Below, in pieces: positions 8,565-17,237 of a DNA stretch of 64,000 nt. The position numbers were made by a program, and so were the translations under genes. The notes under the pieces were generated by a model that saw only the letters and a program-made list of their open reading frames with translations, did not search any database and was not told the DNA's origin. Location of the stretch: contig JAPPHZ010000031.1 in the NCBI GenBank assembly GCA_028820935.1, forward strand, positions 109,255-173,254, given 5' to 3'. Positions within the stretch are counted from its first letter, which is position 1, and each line of letters opens with the position of its first letter. This DNA comes from a bacterium (lineage in GTDB: Bacteria; Actinomycetota; Acidimicrobiia; Spongiisociales; Spongiisociaceae).

Positions 8565-9716
8565 TCAGAAGACGTTTTTCCAGCTGTCCCGCTTCGCCAG
8601 CACCGCCAACGGTGTGATCGCCAGCACCGCGGCCGCCCCGCAGAACAGGACGGGAGGACCGGCCGCGGCGTATATGGGAGGCCCGACGAGCGCCCCGAAG
8701 GAAGCCAGCACCAGACCGCAGGACTCGATGAGGCCCTGGGCCTCGGCGGCCTGACCCCGGGGAGCCACCTTGGCCACGGCCGCCTGGCCGGGCGGCGTCA
8801 CGAAGGACCAGGAACTCGAGTGCAGGGCACCCACCAGCAGCAATGTGGGTATTCCCGTCACGAACCCGAAGGCGACAATGAGCGGGAGCTCGACCGCGGC
8901 GCCTATGAGGGCCAACCGGATCGGGTTGATGCGGTCCGATAGCCGGCCGCTGACAGGGGTGACGAAGACGCTCGGCAGCGCCACCGCCAGGAACCCGAGC
9001 CCGATCGCCACCGGCCCGGCGCCCAGATCGGTCATGTAACGGGCCCACAGGGCGTCGAGCATGCCGATCATCAGCCAGGGCGAGGCGGCCAGGAACAGGC
9101 CGGGGGCGAGGCCCGGGATCATGGCCAGCCGCCGACGATTCAGCCGCACGGTGGAGCGCCCGTACTCGCCGGGCCTGACCGTCACCAGGAGCGGGAGCAG
9201 CAGCACCTCCACCAACGCCGGGAAGAGGAAGGGAAGACCCCGGTGCAGCTCGTGGAGGAAACCGGCCAAGGGAGGACCGAGGAGAAACCCGATCGTCAGC
9301 GTCATGGTCAGCGAGGCGAGCGCCTTGCCCTGCCGGTCCGGATCCCAGCTCAGCATCAACCGGCGAGCCGCGACCACGCAGACCCCCTCGGCGAAACCGA
9401 GCAGCGCCCGGGCGGCCACCCAGTGCCAAAGCGCCGAGGCGACCACCATCCACAACAGGGCCAGAGCTGCCAAGACTCCCCCGACGGTGATCATCCGCCG
9501 TTCCCAACCCCGGTCGGCGAACGACGCCAGCCACAGATGGGCAACCAGGGTGGACGCGAACGATGTGCCGGCGATCAGCCCCAGAGACCAGGTGGGAAAC
9601 CCGAACCTGTCCTGTATCTCGGCCAGCAGGGAGATGATCACCCCGATCCCCATAGCCTGGGCGCCGATGAAGACGAGCAGCACCAGCCTCGGTAGCCGGT
9701 GGGGATCGGGGCGCAT
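8565..9716 (-). CDS. major facilitator superfamily transporter
   Basis: The 383-residue protein is almost entirely hydrophobic with about 11-12 membrane segments. The loop between segments 2 and 3 (SFADRGWERRMI) is a weak version of the MFS motif A, and RALLGFAEGVCVVAARRLML corresponds to segment 4-5. It is a secondary carrier of the inner membrane, substrate unknown. It is divergent from the dioxygenase gene, and the 145 bases between them must hold both promoters. The longer frame over the same region on the minus strand (to 9765) is a shadow in another phase. Confidence 0.85.
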   Translation of the reverse strand: MRPDPHRLPRLVLLVFIGAQAMGIGVIISLLAEIQDRFGFPTWSLGLIAGTSFASTLVAHLWLASFADRGWERRMITVGGVLAALALLWMVVASALWHWVAARALLGFAEGVCVVAARRLMLSWDPDRQGKALASLTMTLTIGFLLGPPLAGFLHELHRGLPFLFPALVEVLLLPLLVTVRPGEYGRSTVRLNRRRLAMIPGLAPGLFLAASPWLMIGMLDALWARYMTDLGAGPVAIGLGFLAVALPSVFVTPVSGRLSDRINPIRLALIGAAVELPLIVAFGFVTGIPTLLLVGALHSSSWSFVTPPGQAAVAKVAPRGQAAEAQGLIESCGLVLASFGALVGPPIYAAAGPPVLFCGAAAVLAITPLAVLAKRDSWKNVF

Positions 9717-9861
9717 TGGGCCAGGCTAGACCACCAGCCTCGATGCGGCCCTGCCGCAGGCGCACCCCGCACCCCGATCGCCAACCGTGAGCGGCGTGGA
9801 CGTACCGTCGAGTGCCCGTTGATAGAGTTGCGAACGGCAGGCGAGGAGGAACTCGAGGAGC

Positions 9862-10662
9862 ATGAAAGCACTAACCGTGGAGCAGATCGGCGCTTGGGAG
9901 CGCAACGGGTTCCTGAAGGTCGAGAACTTCGTGGACGCCGACGAGCTCGCCAACATCCGGAGGATCATGGAGGGCCTCGTCGAACAGGACCCGCCCCACG
10001 AGAACACGCTCGTCGATATCGACCCCGTGCTAGCCGATCGGATTGACATTCCCAGGACGGAGAAGTTCCGCGCCCTGATGCATGCCGCCCACGCCAGCCG
10101 CGAGCTCCTCGAGACCTACACATTGCGACCCAGGACGCTCGACGTGGTGGAGGACCTGATCGGCCCGGACATCGTCTACTACACCGACCAGACCTTTCTC
10201 AAGCCTCCCGGCGGGAGCGGCGCCCCTGCCCACCAGGACAACGGCTACTGGGATGTCTTCTGGTCCGGAAAGGGCAAGCTCTCGGTGTGGTTGGCGCTCG
10301 ACGACTCCACATTGGAACGAGGATGCACCCAGTTCGTTCCCGGCAGCCACCGCGAAGTCCTGCAACACGACCGGGACTTCAGCAAGGATGCCCTGTTCGG
10401 TGGGGCGGTCCCGGACCTGGACCCCGACCAACTCGAGTTCGAGCCGGTGGAACTGAAGGCCGGCGACGCGTGCATCCACCACTGCGAGATCATCCACAGG
10501 AGCGGACCGAACGTGTCCGACCACTCGCGACGCGGGCTCGTGACGATCTACTTCAGCGGGCGTTGCACCTACACCGACCAGGCGTCCGAGTGGTTTCCGC
10601 ACCGCATGATCCCGGCGCGCGGCCACGTGTATCCCGGATGCGTAGGCTGGTACGAAAACTAG
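9862..10662 (+). CDS. phytanoyl-CoA dioxygenase family Fe(II)/2-oxoglutarate oxygenase
   Basis: The 266-residue protein has the iron-binding facial triad His124-x-Asp126 (APAHQDNGYW) and distal His212 (CEIIHRSGPN), and an arginine (R223 or R224) placed to bind 2-oxoglutarate. FVPGSH is the usual turn before the distal strand. Members hydroxylate small molecules such as ectoine, amino acids or halogenation substrates. A GAGGAG sequence sits just before the ATG. Its TAG stop is the first three bases of a tandem heptamer repeat. The substrate is unknown; the neighbouring amino-acid operon makes an amino-acid-like substrate worth testing. Confidence 0.85.
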   Translation: MKALTVEQIGAWERNGFLKVENFVDADELANIRRIMEGLVEQDPPHENTLVDIDPVLADRIDIPRTEKFRALMHAAHASRELLETYTLRPRTLDVVEDLIGPDIVYYTDQTFLKPPGGSGAPAHQDNGYWDVFWSGKGKLSVWLALDDSTLERGCTQFVPGSHREVLQHDRDFSKDALFGGAVPDLDPDQLEFEPVELKAGDACIHHCEIIHRSGPNVSDHSRRGLVTIYFSGRCTYTDQASEWFPHRMIPARGHVYPGCVGWYEN

Positions 10663-10714
10663 TTGCTAGTTGCTAGTTGCTAGTTGCTAGTTGCTAGTTG
10701 CTAGTTGCTAGTTG
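10660..10714. repeat. tandem heptamer repeat (TAGTTGC)n, about 7.9 copies
   Basis: Seven perfect TAGTTGC units followed by TAGTTG occupy 55 bases with no mismatch. The first unit supplies the stop codon of the dioxygenase gene. Because 7 is not a multiple of 3 and the unit contains TAG, reading any frame through the array hits a stop quickly. It lies between two convergent genes. Confidence 0.97.
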
Positions 10715-10739
10715 ATTACGGTAATACTTGACAACTAAC

Positions 10740-10752
10740 TGGCCACCGGCCA
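10740..10752. terminator. short hairpin between convergent genes
   Basis: TGGCC and GGCCA arms flank an ACC loop, just past the heptamer array and just before the aspartate dehydrogenase stop. No T-tract follows on either strand, so it is at best a weak bidirectional terminator. Confidence 0.3.
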
Positions 10753-10757
10753 TTGAA

Positions 10758-11558
10758 TCAGCAGATCTGTAGGCCTGTCCCCGGACTCTTGGCGCTTACC
10801 ACGCTGCCCAGGGCGGATATCAGGGTGAATATCCCGCTCACCCCTTTCATCGGACTGACCCGCCTGATCGTCAGATCGGCGGCCTCGCCGCGGGCGATGA
10901 TCTCGATGTCGGAGGTGTGGGAGTCCGTCACCGCTATCAGTACCGACCGGGTGCGGTCGAACCCGATCCCTCCCAGGGCCAGCGCGGCGTGGGCGTTGAC
11001 GTTGCGAGGGAACAGCGGGCAGATACCTCTGGTGGGACCGTCGTAGATCACCGTGTCCTCCGTGATTTCCGCACCGGTCAGGGTCGGATGCTCGCTGAAG
11101 TCGATGCTGGACGGACTCTTGCGCATCACCATCGTGACCTCGTCCCACTGGTCCCGCCCCTCCGCGAGGGCCTCCAACCCCACCACCGCACCGTGGGGGA
11201 TGTAGAGCCGGGTGCCGTGGGCTTCGGCAGTCTCCAGTAGCGTGCCCTCCAACGCCGCATCCGCAAGGGCGGTGAGGGACAGGGGCATGTAGTCGGTCTG
11301 GCGGAGGAACGCGGCGCCGTGGGCCCTCGTGACCGATGCGTGCGCCAACTCGACCACCAGATCGGGCTCGTGCCGGGCGAAGTCCCCGAGATCCTCCAGA
11401 ACCAGTTCGGAGGGCAGGTGGGCCACCTTCTCCGGACTGCGGTTATGGACGAACGCCACCTCGAGTCCCAGTTCGGGTCGGGTACTGATCTGCTCGTACA
11501 CGTAGGAACCGATCAGGCCGTGGCCGACGATGCCGATGCGGGGCCGCGCGAGGCTCAT
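10758..11558 (-). CDS. L-aspartate dehydrogenase family protein
   Basis: The 266-residue protein has an N-terminal Rossmann fold (RIGIVGHGLIGSYV) and the aspartate dehydrogenase domain with the signature LFPRNVNAHAALALGGIGF, whose His190 matches the catalytic histidine of the family. Such enzymes interconvert aspartate and iminosuccinate with NAD(P)H. It is the third gene of a leftward operon, 21 bases after a dehydratase-like gene. In bacteria AspDH can feed NAD synthesis (NadX), but no nadA or nadC is nearby, so a catabolic or assimilatory role on iminosuccinate is more likely here. Confidence 0.82.
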   Translation of the reverse strand: MSLARPRIGIVGHGLIGSYVYEQISTRPELGLEVAFVHNRSPEKVAHLPSELVLEDLGDFARHEPDLVVELAHASVTRAHGAAFLRQTDYMPLSLTALADAALEGTLLETAEAHGTRLYIPHGAVVGLEALAEGRDQWDEVTMVMRKSPSSIDFSEHPTLTGAEITEDTVIYDGPTRGICPLFPRNVNAHAALALGGIGFDRTRSVLIAVTDSHTSDIEIIARGEAADLTIRRVSPMKGVSGIFTLISALGSVVSAKSPGTGLQIC

Positions 11559-11579
11559 AACTGACGTCCCGGTACCCGT

Positions 11580-12554
11580 TCAGCCCCCGGCGGTCCCGGC
11601 CAGGATCATGTCGAGGACCGAGGGTTGGATGTTGCCGCCCGACGCGATCGCAACGGTGACCCGGCTGTTGTCGACCTGCCCGTCGAGGAAGGCCGCCGCG
11701 GCGGTGGCCCCGCCGGGCTCAGCCAGGGTCTTGGTGCGGAACAGGATCGTCCTCACGGACTCGGCGATGGCCTCCTCGCTCACCAGCAGGATGTCATCGA
11801 GGTACCTCTGGAGGTAACGGAAGGGCAGTTCCCCCGGCCGCCGGCCCGACAGGGCGTCCGCCATCGAGTGCCAGTTCTCGATGGTCCGCACCTCCCCCGC
11901 CTGCCAGGACAGGTAGGCGGCGTTGCCGCCCTCCGGCTGGACACCGAGGACCTCCACGTCCGGGCGGTTCTCCTTGATCGCCACCGCGATGCCCGCGGCC
12001 AGCCCCCCACTCGAGATGGGTATCAGGACGGTCTCGACATCGGGAACCTGTTCGAGGATTTCCAGGCCGATCCCGGAGTGGCCGATCGGCACTTCCGGAT
12101 GCTCGAACGAGTGCAACGCGAGCATCCCCTGCTCCTCAGCCACGCGCTCCACGGTGGGGTCGCGGTCGGCGAATGTGGGGCAGATGACCACTTGGGCTCC
12201 GTAGTCCCTGGTGGACTGCACCTTCACGTCAGCCGTGTAGCCGGGCATGACGATGGCGACCGGTGACCCGACCACCGGTCCGGCGTAGGCGAAGGCCTGG
12301 GCGAAGTTCCCGGACGAGGACATGACGATCCCCCTCCGGCGGCCCTCGTCGTCGAACGAGCGGAGGATGTGGAAGGCGGCGCGGGCCTTGTACGACCCGG
12401 TGACCTGCAGGTGCTCGGCCTTGAGGAAGAGACGCTCCCGGCCCACTTCGGCGGAGGATCGGGCCACCGGGAGGATGGGTGTGACCCGCACGGGCGGCGC
12501 CATCCGCTCGTAGGCGTCCACGACCTTGTCGAGGGTGACCTCACCACCGGACAT
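11580..12554 (-). CDS. threonine/serine dehydratase-like PLP enzyme
   Basis: The 324-residue protein is a fold-type II PLP enzyme. Lys56 in GSYKARAA is the Schiff-base lysine, SSSGNFAQAFAY (about 80-90) binds the substrate carboxylate and PISSGGLAAGIAVA is the glycine loop for the PLP phosphate. It lacks a C-terminal ACT domain, so it is of the catabolic, serine-racemase or hydroxyaspartate-dehydratase size. Its start overlaps the end of the aminotransferase gene by 14 bases, and aspartate dehydrogenase follows. A hydroxyaspartate dehydratase producing iminosuccinate would explain that partner; ectoine-type EutB is an alternative. Confidence 0.78.
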   Translation of the reverse strand: MSGGEVTLDKVVDAYERMAPPVRVTPILPVARSSAEVGRERLFLKAEHLQVTGSYKARAAFHILRSFDDEGRRRGIVMSSSGNFAQAFAYAGPVVGSPVAIVMPGYTADVKVQSTRDYGAQVVICPTFADRDPTVERVAEEQGMLALHSFEHPEVPIGHSGIGLEILEQVPDVETVLIPISSGGLAAGIAVAIKENRPDVEVLGVQPEGGNAAYLSWQAGEVRTIENWHSMADALSGRRPGELPFRYLQRYLDDILLVSEEAIAESVRTILFRTKTLAEPGGATAAAAFLDGQVDNSRVTVAIASGGNIQPSVLDMILAGTAGG

Positions 12555-13887
12555 GCTGTTCCTCCAGAACCTGGCGAAGCACCGAGACCCCCTGCTCCAG
12601 GTCCGACTCTCCGATGGTCAGCGCCGGGAAGAACACGGTGCAGTCCCCCACCAGGGCGCTCTGCGAGCCGAGCGTGTTCAGCACCACCCCGCGCTCGTAC
12701 ATGGCGGCTGTCACGGATGCGGCCACGTCTGACTCCGGGGGGAACTTCTCACGGCTGTCGCGTGACCGCACGTACTCGACCATCTGCATGAGGCCGATGC
12801 CGCGGATCTCGCCCACGAACGGCAGGTCGTCCAGTTCGTCTACGAGCAACGAGCGGAGGAACTCCCCCCGCTTGGCGGCCTGCTCCACCAGGCCTTCCCG
12901 CACGATGGCATCGAGCACCGCCACACCCACCGCGCAGGAGATGGGGGCACCGCTGAAGGTGTGGACCTCGGCCATGCGCCGGCTGTTGACCGCTATCTCC
13001 TCGACGATCTCGGTCCGGACGAGGGTCGCTCCGAGGGGCACGTAACCGCCGCTCAGCCCCTTAGCCAGGTTGCAGAGATCGGCCACCACCCCGAAGTGAT
13101 CCATGGCCAGGAACTCGCCGGTGCGACCGGCGCCGGTCACGATCTCATCCGTGATGAGCAGGACCCCGTGACGATCGCAGATCTCGCGCACTCTCGGCCA
13201 GTACGAGGCGGGAGGCACGGCCATGCCTGCCGAGGGGGAGACCGGCTCGACCATCACGGCCGATACCGTATGGGGGCCGGTCGCTTCGATCGCGGAGTCC
13301 ACCGCCGCTGCGGCACGCTCCGCGAGCGTCTCCCCCTCCAGCCCGGCGAAGGGTCCCCGGAAGTTGACCGGCGCGGTCACCTTCACGGTGTGCATGAGGT
13401 GCGGATCGTAGGCCCGGTTCACATCCCAGCGGCCCGTCATCGACAGCGCCCCGACCGTGGCCCCGTGATAGCTCGGCGAGAGGGCGATGATCTTGGTCCG
13501 CTCCCAGTCCCCGCGGGCCAGGTGGTACTGGCGCGCTATGCGGATGGACAGCTCGTTGGCCTCCGACCCGCCGGAGGTGAACATGACCTTGCCCACCCCT
13601 TCCGGAGCCAGATCGGTGAGGTGGGCCGCCAGCAGTTCCTGCTGGTCGTTGGTGACCCGGGAGTTGTGGACGAAGGACAGGGTGCGCGCCTGGGCCGCCA
13701 TCGCCTCGGCTATCTCCGGCCGGCCCTGCCCTATCCCCGCGGTGGCCGAGATGCCGCTGGACAGGTCCAGATACTGCTTGCCGGAGGAATCCCACAGCTG
13801 GAACCCGGAGGCGCGGACCATCGTCGGGTAATCGTCGTCAGGAACGCGGTAGAAAACCGCCGACTCGCGGGGATGTGATGTCACCAC
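12541..13887 (-). CDS. class III (omega) aminotransferase
   Basis: The 448-residue protein shows the class III landmarks: MFTSGGSEANELSIRIAR, the Asp247 in LLITDEIVTGAGRTG that holds the pyridine nitrogen, and Lys276 in LCNLAKGLSGGYVPLGA. Family members move amino groups from omega-amines or amino acids to keto acids such as pyruvate or glyoxylate. It is the first gene of a leftward operon with a dehydratase and aspartate dehydrogenase, and is divergent from the glutamine-synthetase-like gene. Which amine it uses is not visible. Confidence 0.88.
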   Translation of the reverse strand: MVTSHPRESAVFYRVPDDDYPTMVRASGFQLWDSSGKQYLDLSSGISATAGIGQGRPEIAEAMAAQARTLSFVHNSRVTNDQQELLAAHLTDLAPEGVGKVMFTSGGSEANELSIRIARQYHLARGDWERTKIIALSPSYHGATVGALSMTGRWDVNRAYDPHLMHTVKVTAPVNFRGPFAGLEGETLAERAAAAVDSAIEATGPHTVSAVMVEPVSPSAGMAVPPASYWPRVREICDRHGVLLITDEIVTGAGRTGEFLAMDHFGVVADLCNLAKGLSGGYVPLGATLVRTEIVEEIAVNSRRMAEVHTFSGAPISCAVGVAVLDAIVREGLVEQAAKRGEFLRSLLVDELDDLPFVGEIRGIGLMQMVEYVRSRDSREKFPPESDVAASVTAAMYERGVVLNTLGSQSALVGDCTVFFPALTIGESDLEQGVSVLRQVLEEQHVRW

Positions 13888-14036
13888 CGGCGACTATACC
13901 CGCTCGCACTGTGCGCGGGCCATGGCCGCGGGTGCAGCCTGTGACCGGCCGATGCCCGACCACTTATAATCGGCGGCACACGACCAAAGGCCTCCGCCAT
14001 ACCTTGAGCGAGGGGCCGGCCGAGGAGGTTCGGAAG

Positions 14037-15401
14037 GTGTCCGGGTTCGACCAAATCTTCGACGACTGGGAGTCACAGGGAATCAAGCGGGTGCGGTTCG
14101 AACTGCCCGACCTGCACGGGACTTCCCGCACCAAGGTCGTCCCCCTCAAGGCCGCCCGCAGCTTTGCGCGCAAGGGCCTGAACATGTACGGGGGTACCGC
14201 GGTACTCGACACCCGCTCGGATGTCGTGCCCGGCAGCCTGTACAACGAGGAGGTGGGGTACGGGGACCAGCTCCTGTTCCCCGACCCATCCACAGCCGCG
14301 ATCGTGCCGTGGGCCTCCGATACCGCCCGGCTGATCTGCGATGCGCAGTGGTACGACGGCCAGACCCTGGAGGCCACTCCGCGGGCCGTCTACCGGCGGG
14401 TGCTCGAGAAGGCCGCCGATATGGGATTCGAGCCGATGACCGGATGCGAGTTCGAGTTCTACCTGCTCGACGGCGAGACCCACGAGCGCCTGTTCGAGGG
14501 CTACCACATCTTCAACGTGGTCCGTAACGAGTGGGTACCGACCATCAACCGGATCGTGGACCTGATGCCCGGGGTGGGTATCGACATCATCACCTCCAAC
14601 TGCGAGTACGCCGGGTCGCAATGGGAGATCAACTTCACCCCCGGCCGGGGCATCAACGGTCCCGACCGGGCATTCACGTTCAAGAACGGCGTCAAGCAGA
14701 TCGCCTACCAGGACGGCTACCTGGCCACCTTCATGACCAAGCCGTGGGCCGGGCACTCCGGGAACGGATGCCATATCCACATGTCGCTGGTGGACAAGGA
14801 CACCGGGCAGAACGTCATGGCCGACGAGTCCCACCCCCAGGGTCTCAGCGAGGTGGGCCTCCGGTTCACGGCCGGGCTGATCACCCACGCCAACGCCATC
14901 GACGCCCTCCTGGCCCCCACTATCAACTGCCGCCGCCGGCGCCGCACCCACACCTTCAGCCCCACCAACATCTCCTGGGGACTGGAGGATCGGTCGGCTC
15001 TGCTGCGCGTGAAGGCGGCCGGTCCTGACGCGACCCGGATCGAGACCCGCTCCCCCAGCGCCTTGATGAACCCCTACCTGGCCAGCGCCGCCATCCTGGC
15101 CGCCGGCCTGGACGGGATCGAGAAGGGATTGGAGCCCCCGGCGCCTTCCCGCCAGGGTGTGCCGGCGGAGGAGGACGAGTCGCTCGAGAAGCTCCCCGCC
15201 ACCCTCGGCGAGGCGCTGGACCACTTCGAGGCCAGCGATGCCACCACCGGATTCTTCGGCCAGGAGTTCAAGGACGCGTTCCTGGCGGTGCGCCGCTACG
15301 AACTGGGCCGGTACGCCGCCGAGGAGGACGAGGACCCGGATTCGCAGCGCACGGACGAGATCAGCGGCTGGGAGACCAACGAGTACCTCGAACTGTATTA
15401 G
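14037..15401 (+). CDS. glutamine synthetase-like ligase (GS III / gamma-glutamylamine synthetase type)
   Basis: From the GTG at 14037, preceded eight bases upstream by GAGGAGG, the protein has 454 residues. It carries GS catalytic-domain signatures: EFEFYLL (metal ligands), GNGCHIHMSL (ATP/metal) and the arginine-rich INCRRRRRTHTF stretch. The frame is open back to 13875 but that would overlap the divergent aminotransferase. True glutamine synthetase is longer in its N-terminal domain; proteins of this sort often join glutamate to amines (PuuA/GlnA3 type). Next to an aminotransferase operon, amine activation and degradation is plausible. Confidence 0.85.
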   Translation: MSGFDQIFDDWESQGIKRVRFELPDLHGTSRTKVVPLKAARSFARKGLNMYGGTAVLDTRSDVVPGSLYNEEVGYGDQLLFPDPSTAAIVPWASDTARLICDAQWYDGQTLEATPRAVYRRVLEKAADMGFEPMTGCEFEFYLLDGETHERLFEGYHIFNVVRNEWVPTINRIVDLMPGVGIDIITSNCEYAGSQWEINFTPGRGINGPDRAFTFKNGVKQIAYQDGYLATFMTKPWAGHSGNGCHIHMSLVDKDTGQNVMADESHPQGLSEVGLRFTAGLITHANAIDALLAPTINCRRRRRTHTFSPTNISWGLEDRSALLRVKAAGPDATRIETRSPSALMNPYLASAAILAAGLDGIEKGLEPPAPSRQGVPAEEDESLEKLPATLGEALDHFEASDATTGFFGQEFKDAFLAVRRYELGRYAAEEDEDPDSQRTDEISGWETNEYLELY

Positions 15402-15432
15402 TCGGTTGGCAGTTGCCTGGGCCGACCACACT

Positions 15433-15450
15433 GACCGCCGGCTAGCGGTC
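15433..15450. terminator. hairpin between convergent genes
   Basis: GACCGC and GCGGTC arms of 6 bases flank a CGGCTA loop, with TT following on the plus strand. It lies 31 bases after the ligase stop and overlaps the stop of the convergent SRPBCC gene. A bidirectional terminator is plausible, although there is no real T-tract. Confidence 0.4.
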
Positions 15451-15876
15451 TTCGAGGATGGCCTTTAGGCGCTGCAGGTCGGTGCGGAGTTCGCGCTCCA
15501 TCGAGGTTCGCCGGCTGGGGGTGAGCAAGCCCATCAGACCGGCTGCATCAACTTCCACCTCCAACTCAACGACGGTGGCGCCCATGCCGAACCTCTGCAG
15601 CATGTAGCGGTCCCGGCCGCCCCGAACCCCCGAGGTGTACTCCCTGCACAGCCGCGCTTGCGGCTCGAACTCCACTACCTCCCAGCGTACGTCCACGTCC
15701 CGGCCCATGAACCTGATCAGGCTCCTACCGGTTGCCCCGATCGCAGACACTCCCGATTCGTCAGGCACGGCGCGAAGGATGCTTGTGCGCCACAACGGCT
15801 CGTTCGTAGGGGAGGCGAGGTAGTCGAACACGATGTCCGGATCGCGGTTGATGAACACCTTCCTGGTGACGCGCAA
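15442..15876 (-). CDS. SRPBCC (START/Bet v 1-like) family protein
   Basis: The 144-residue protein has the typical opening of the polyketide-cyclase/dehydrase group: KVFINRDPDIVFDYLASP, then strands with RWEVVEFEPQARL and a long C-terminal helix (RRTSMERELRTDLQRLKAIL). The fold makes a hydrophobic cavity for lipids or small aromatics; no catalytic residues are evident. It is convergent with the ligase gene and divergent from the amidohydrolase. Confidence 0.75.
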   Translation of the reverse strand: MRVTRKVFINRDPDIVFDYLASPTNEPLWRTSILRAVPDESGVSAIGATGRSLIRFMGRDVDVRWEVVEFEPQARLCREYTSGVRGGRDRYMLQRFGMGATVVELEVEVDAAGLMGLLTPSRRTSMERELRTDLQRLKAILEDR

Positions 15877-15938
15877 TCGAAGCCCTTCGTCACAAACTCC
15901 GGGTCACCTAGCCTATCGTGCGGTTAGCGGAGGACCAT

Positions 15939-17237
15939 GTGACAACCGATTCGATACGCATTGAAGCCGAGCTGCTGATCCCGGGACAGGGCGATCCCGT
16001 ATCCGACGGGTGCGTGGTGATCGATGGTGACACGATTACCTACGCGGGCGGATCAGCGGATGCGCCCGACACTCCGGGCGGTGTGACCTATCAAGTGCCG
16101 GTGGTGATGCCGGGGATGTGGGACTGCCACTCCCATTTCTTCGGGACGGAGGCGGCCGATCTCACCCAGCTGGCCACCACTCCCCTGCCGATGCTGTCGG
16201 TCCGGGCGGCCCGGGATGCCCGCACCCTGTTGATGGCCGGCTTCACGAGCACCCGCGAGATGGGCGGGCTCGGCGTCCACCTCGGCCGGCTGGTCGACGA
16301 GGGAACGCTGGTCGGGCCGAACATCTACGGCGCGGGAGCGGCCCTCGGTCCCACCGCGGGACACAGCGACATCCACTGGATGCCGGAGTCCTGGCGGGAC
16401 GACCTGGCCGCGTCGGGCGTGGGTTGGGTGGCCGTGTGCGACGGAGTCGAGGAATGTATCAAGGCCGTCCGCCGCCAGATCCGGGTGGGCGCCAAAGTCA
16501 TCAAGATCAACGCCACGGGCGGCACGATGAGCCACTTCGACCACCCCGACCACCGGCAGTTCAACGACAAGGAGCTGCGGGCCATCGTCGAGGAAGCGGC
16601 CATGGCCGAGATGGCGGTCGGGGCCCATTGCCACGGGCTGGCGGGCGTGGCTGCGGCGGCCCGGGCCGGCGTGACCACCATCGAGCACTGCAGCACCCTG
16701 GACCAGGAGACCGCCGAGTTGATGCTGGAGATGGGGACCATGGCCGTTCCCACCCGCCACGCCGTCGAGTACCTGGTGTCGCTCAAGGGCCAGATCCCGG
16801 ACTGGGCGTGGCACGCTCAGGCCAAGGTCGAACGGACCCACGCCGCCGCCATGCGACTCGCCATCGCCTCGGGCATCCCGATCGCCACCGGCGCCGACAT
16901 CATGGTCAGCGGCGGTCCGTGGGGCACCAACGGGCTGGAACTCTCCGCGCTGGTAAAGGCGGGCATGACCCCCCTCCAGGCGATCGAGGCCGCCACCGCC
17001 AACGGCCCGGCCACGCTGGGCCCGAGAGCGCCCAAGACCGGGGTGCTGGCCGAAGGCTACGACGCGGACATCATCGCGGTCGCCTCCAACCCGCTCGACG
17101 AGATAACTGTCCTCGGCGACTCCGCCCAGATCACGATGGTCTGGAAGGGAGGCCGGCTCGTGAAGTCGCCCGCTGGTAGTTCCCTACCCCATGCGACCGA
17201 GGAGTACCTCGGCGGTGCCGCTCAGGATGCGGTGTAG
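15939..17237 (+). CDS. metal-dependent amidohydrolase (imidazolonepropionase/prolidase-like)
   Basis: From the GTG at 15939, with GCGGAGG five bases upstream, the protein has 432 residues. Metal ligands are visible: HSH in WDCHSHFFG, a lysine in AKVIKINATGG that is probably carboxylated, HCHG, the histidine in TTIEHCSTLD and the aspartate in ATGADIMVSGG. This is the pattern of subtype I amidohydrolases with a binuclear centre that cleave N-acyl amino acids or dipeptides. A GTG 21 bases further upstream lacks a ribosome site. Its 3' end overlaps the convergent ACMSD-like gene by 54 bases. Confidence 0.83.
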   Translation: MTTDSIRIEAELLIPGQGDPVSDGCVVIDGDTITYAGGSADAPDTPGGVTYQVPVVMPGMWDCHSHFFGTEAADLTQLATTPLPMLSVRAARDARTLLMAGFTSTREMGGLGVHLGRLVDEGTLVGPNIYGAGAALGPTAGHSDIHWMPESWRDDLAASGVGWVAVCDGVEECIKAVRRQIRVGAKVIKINATGGTMSHFDHPDHRQFNDKELRAIVEEAAMAEMAVGAHCHGLAGVAAAARAGVTTIEHCSTLDQETAELMLEMGTMAVPTRHAVEYLVSLKGQIPDWAWHAQAKVERTHAAAMRLAIASGIPIATGADIMVSGGPWGTNGLELSALVKAGMTPLQAIEAATANGPATLGPRAPKTGVLAEGYDADIIAVASNPLDEITVLGDSAQITMVWKGGRLVKSPAGSSLPHATEEYLGGAAQDAV

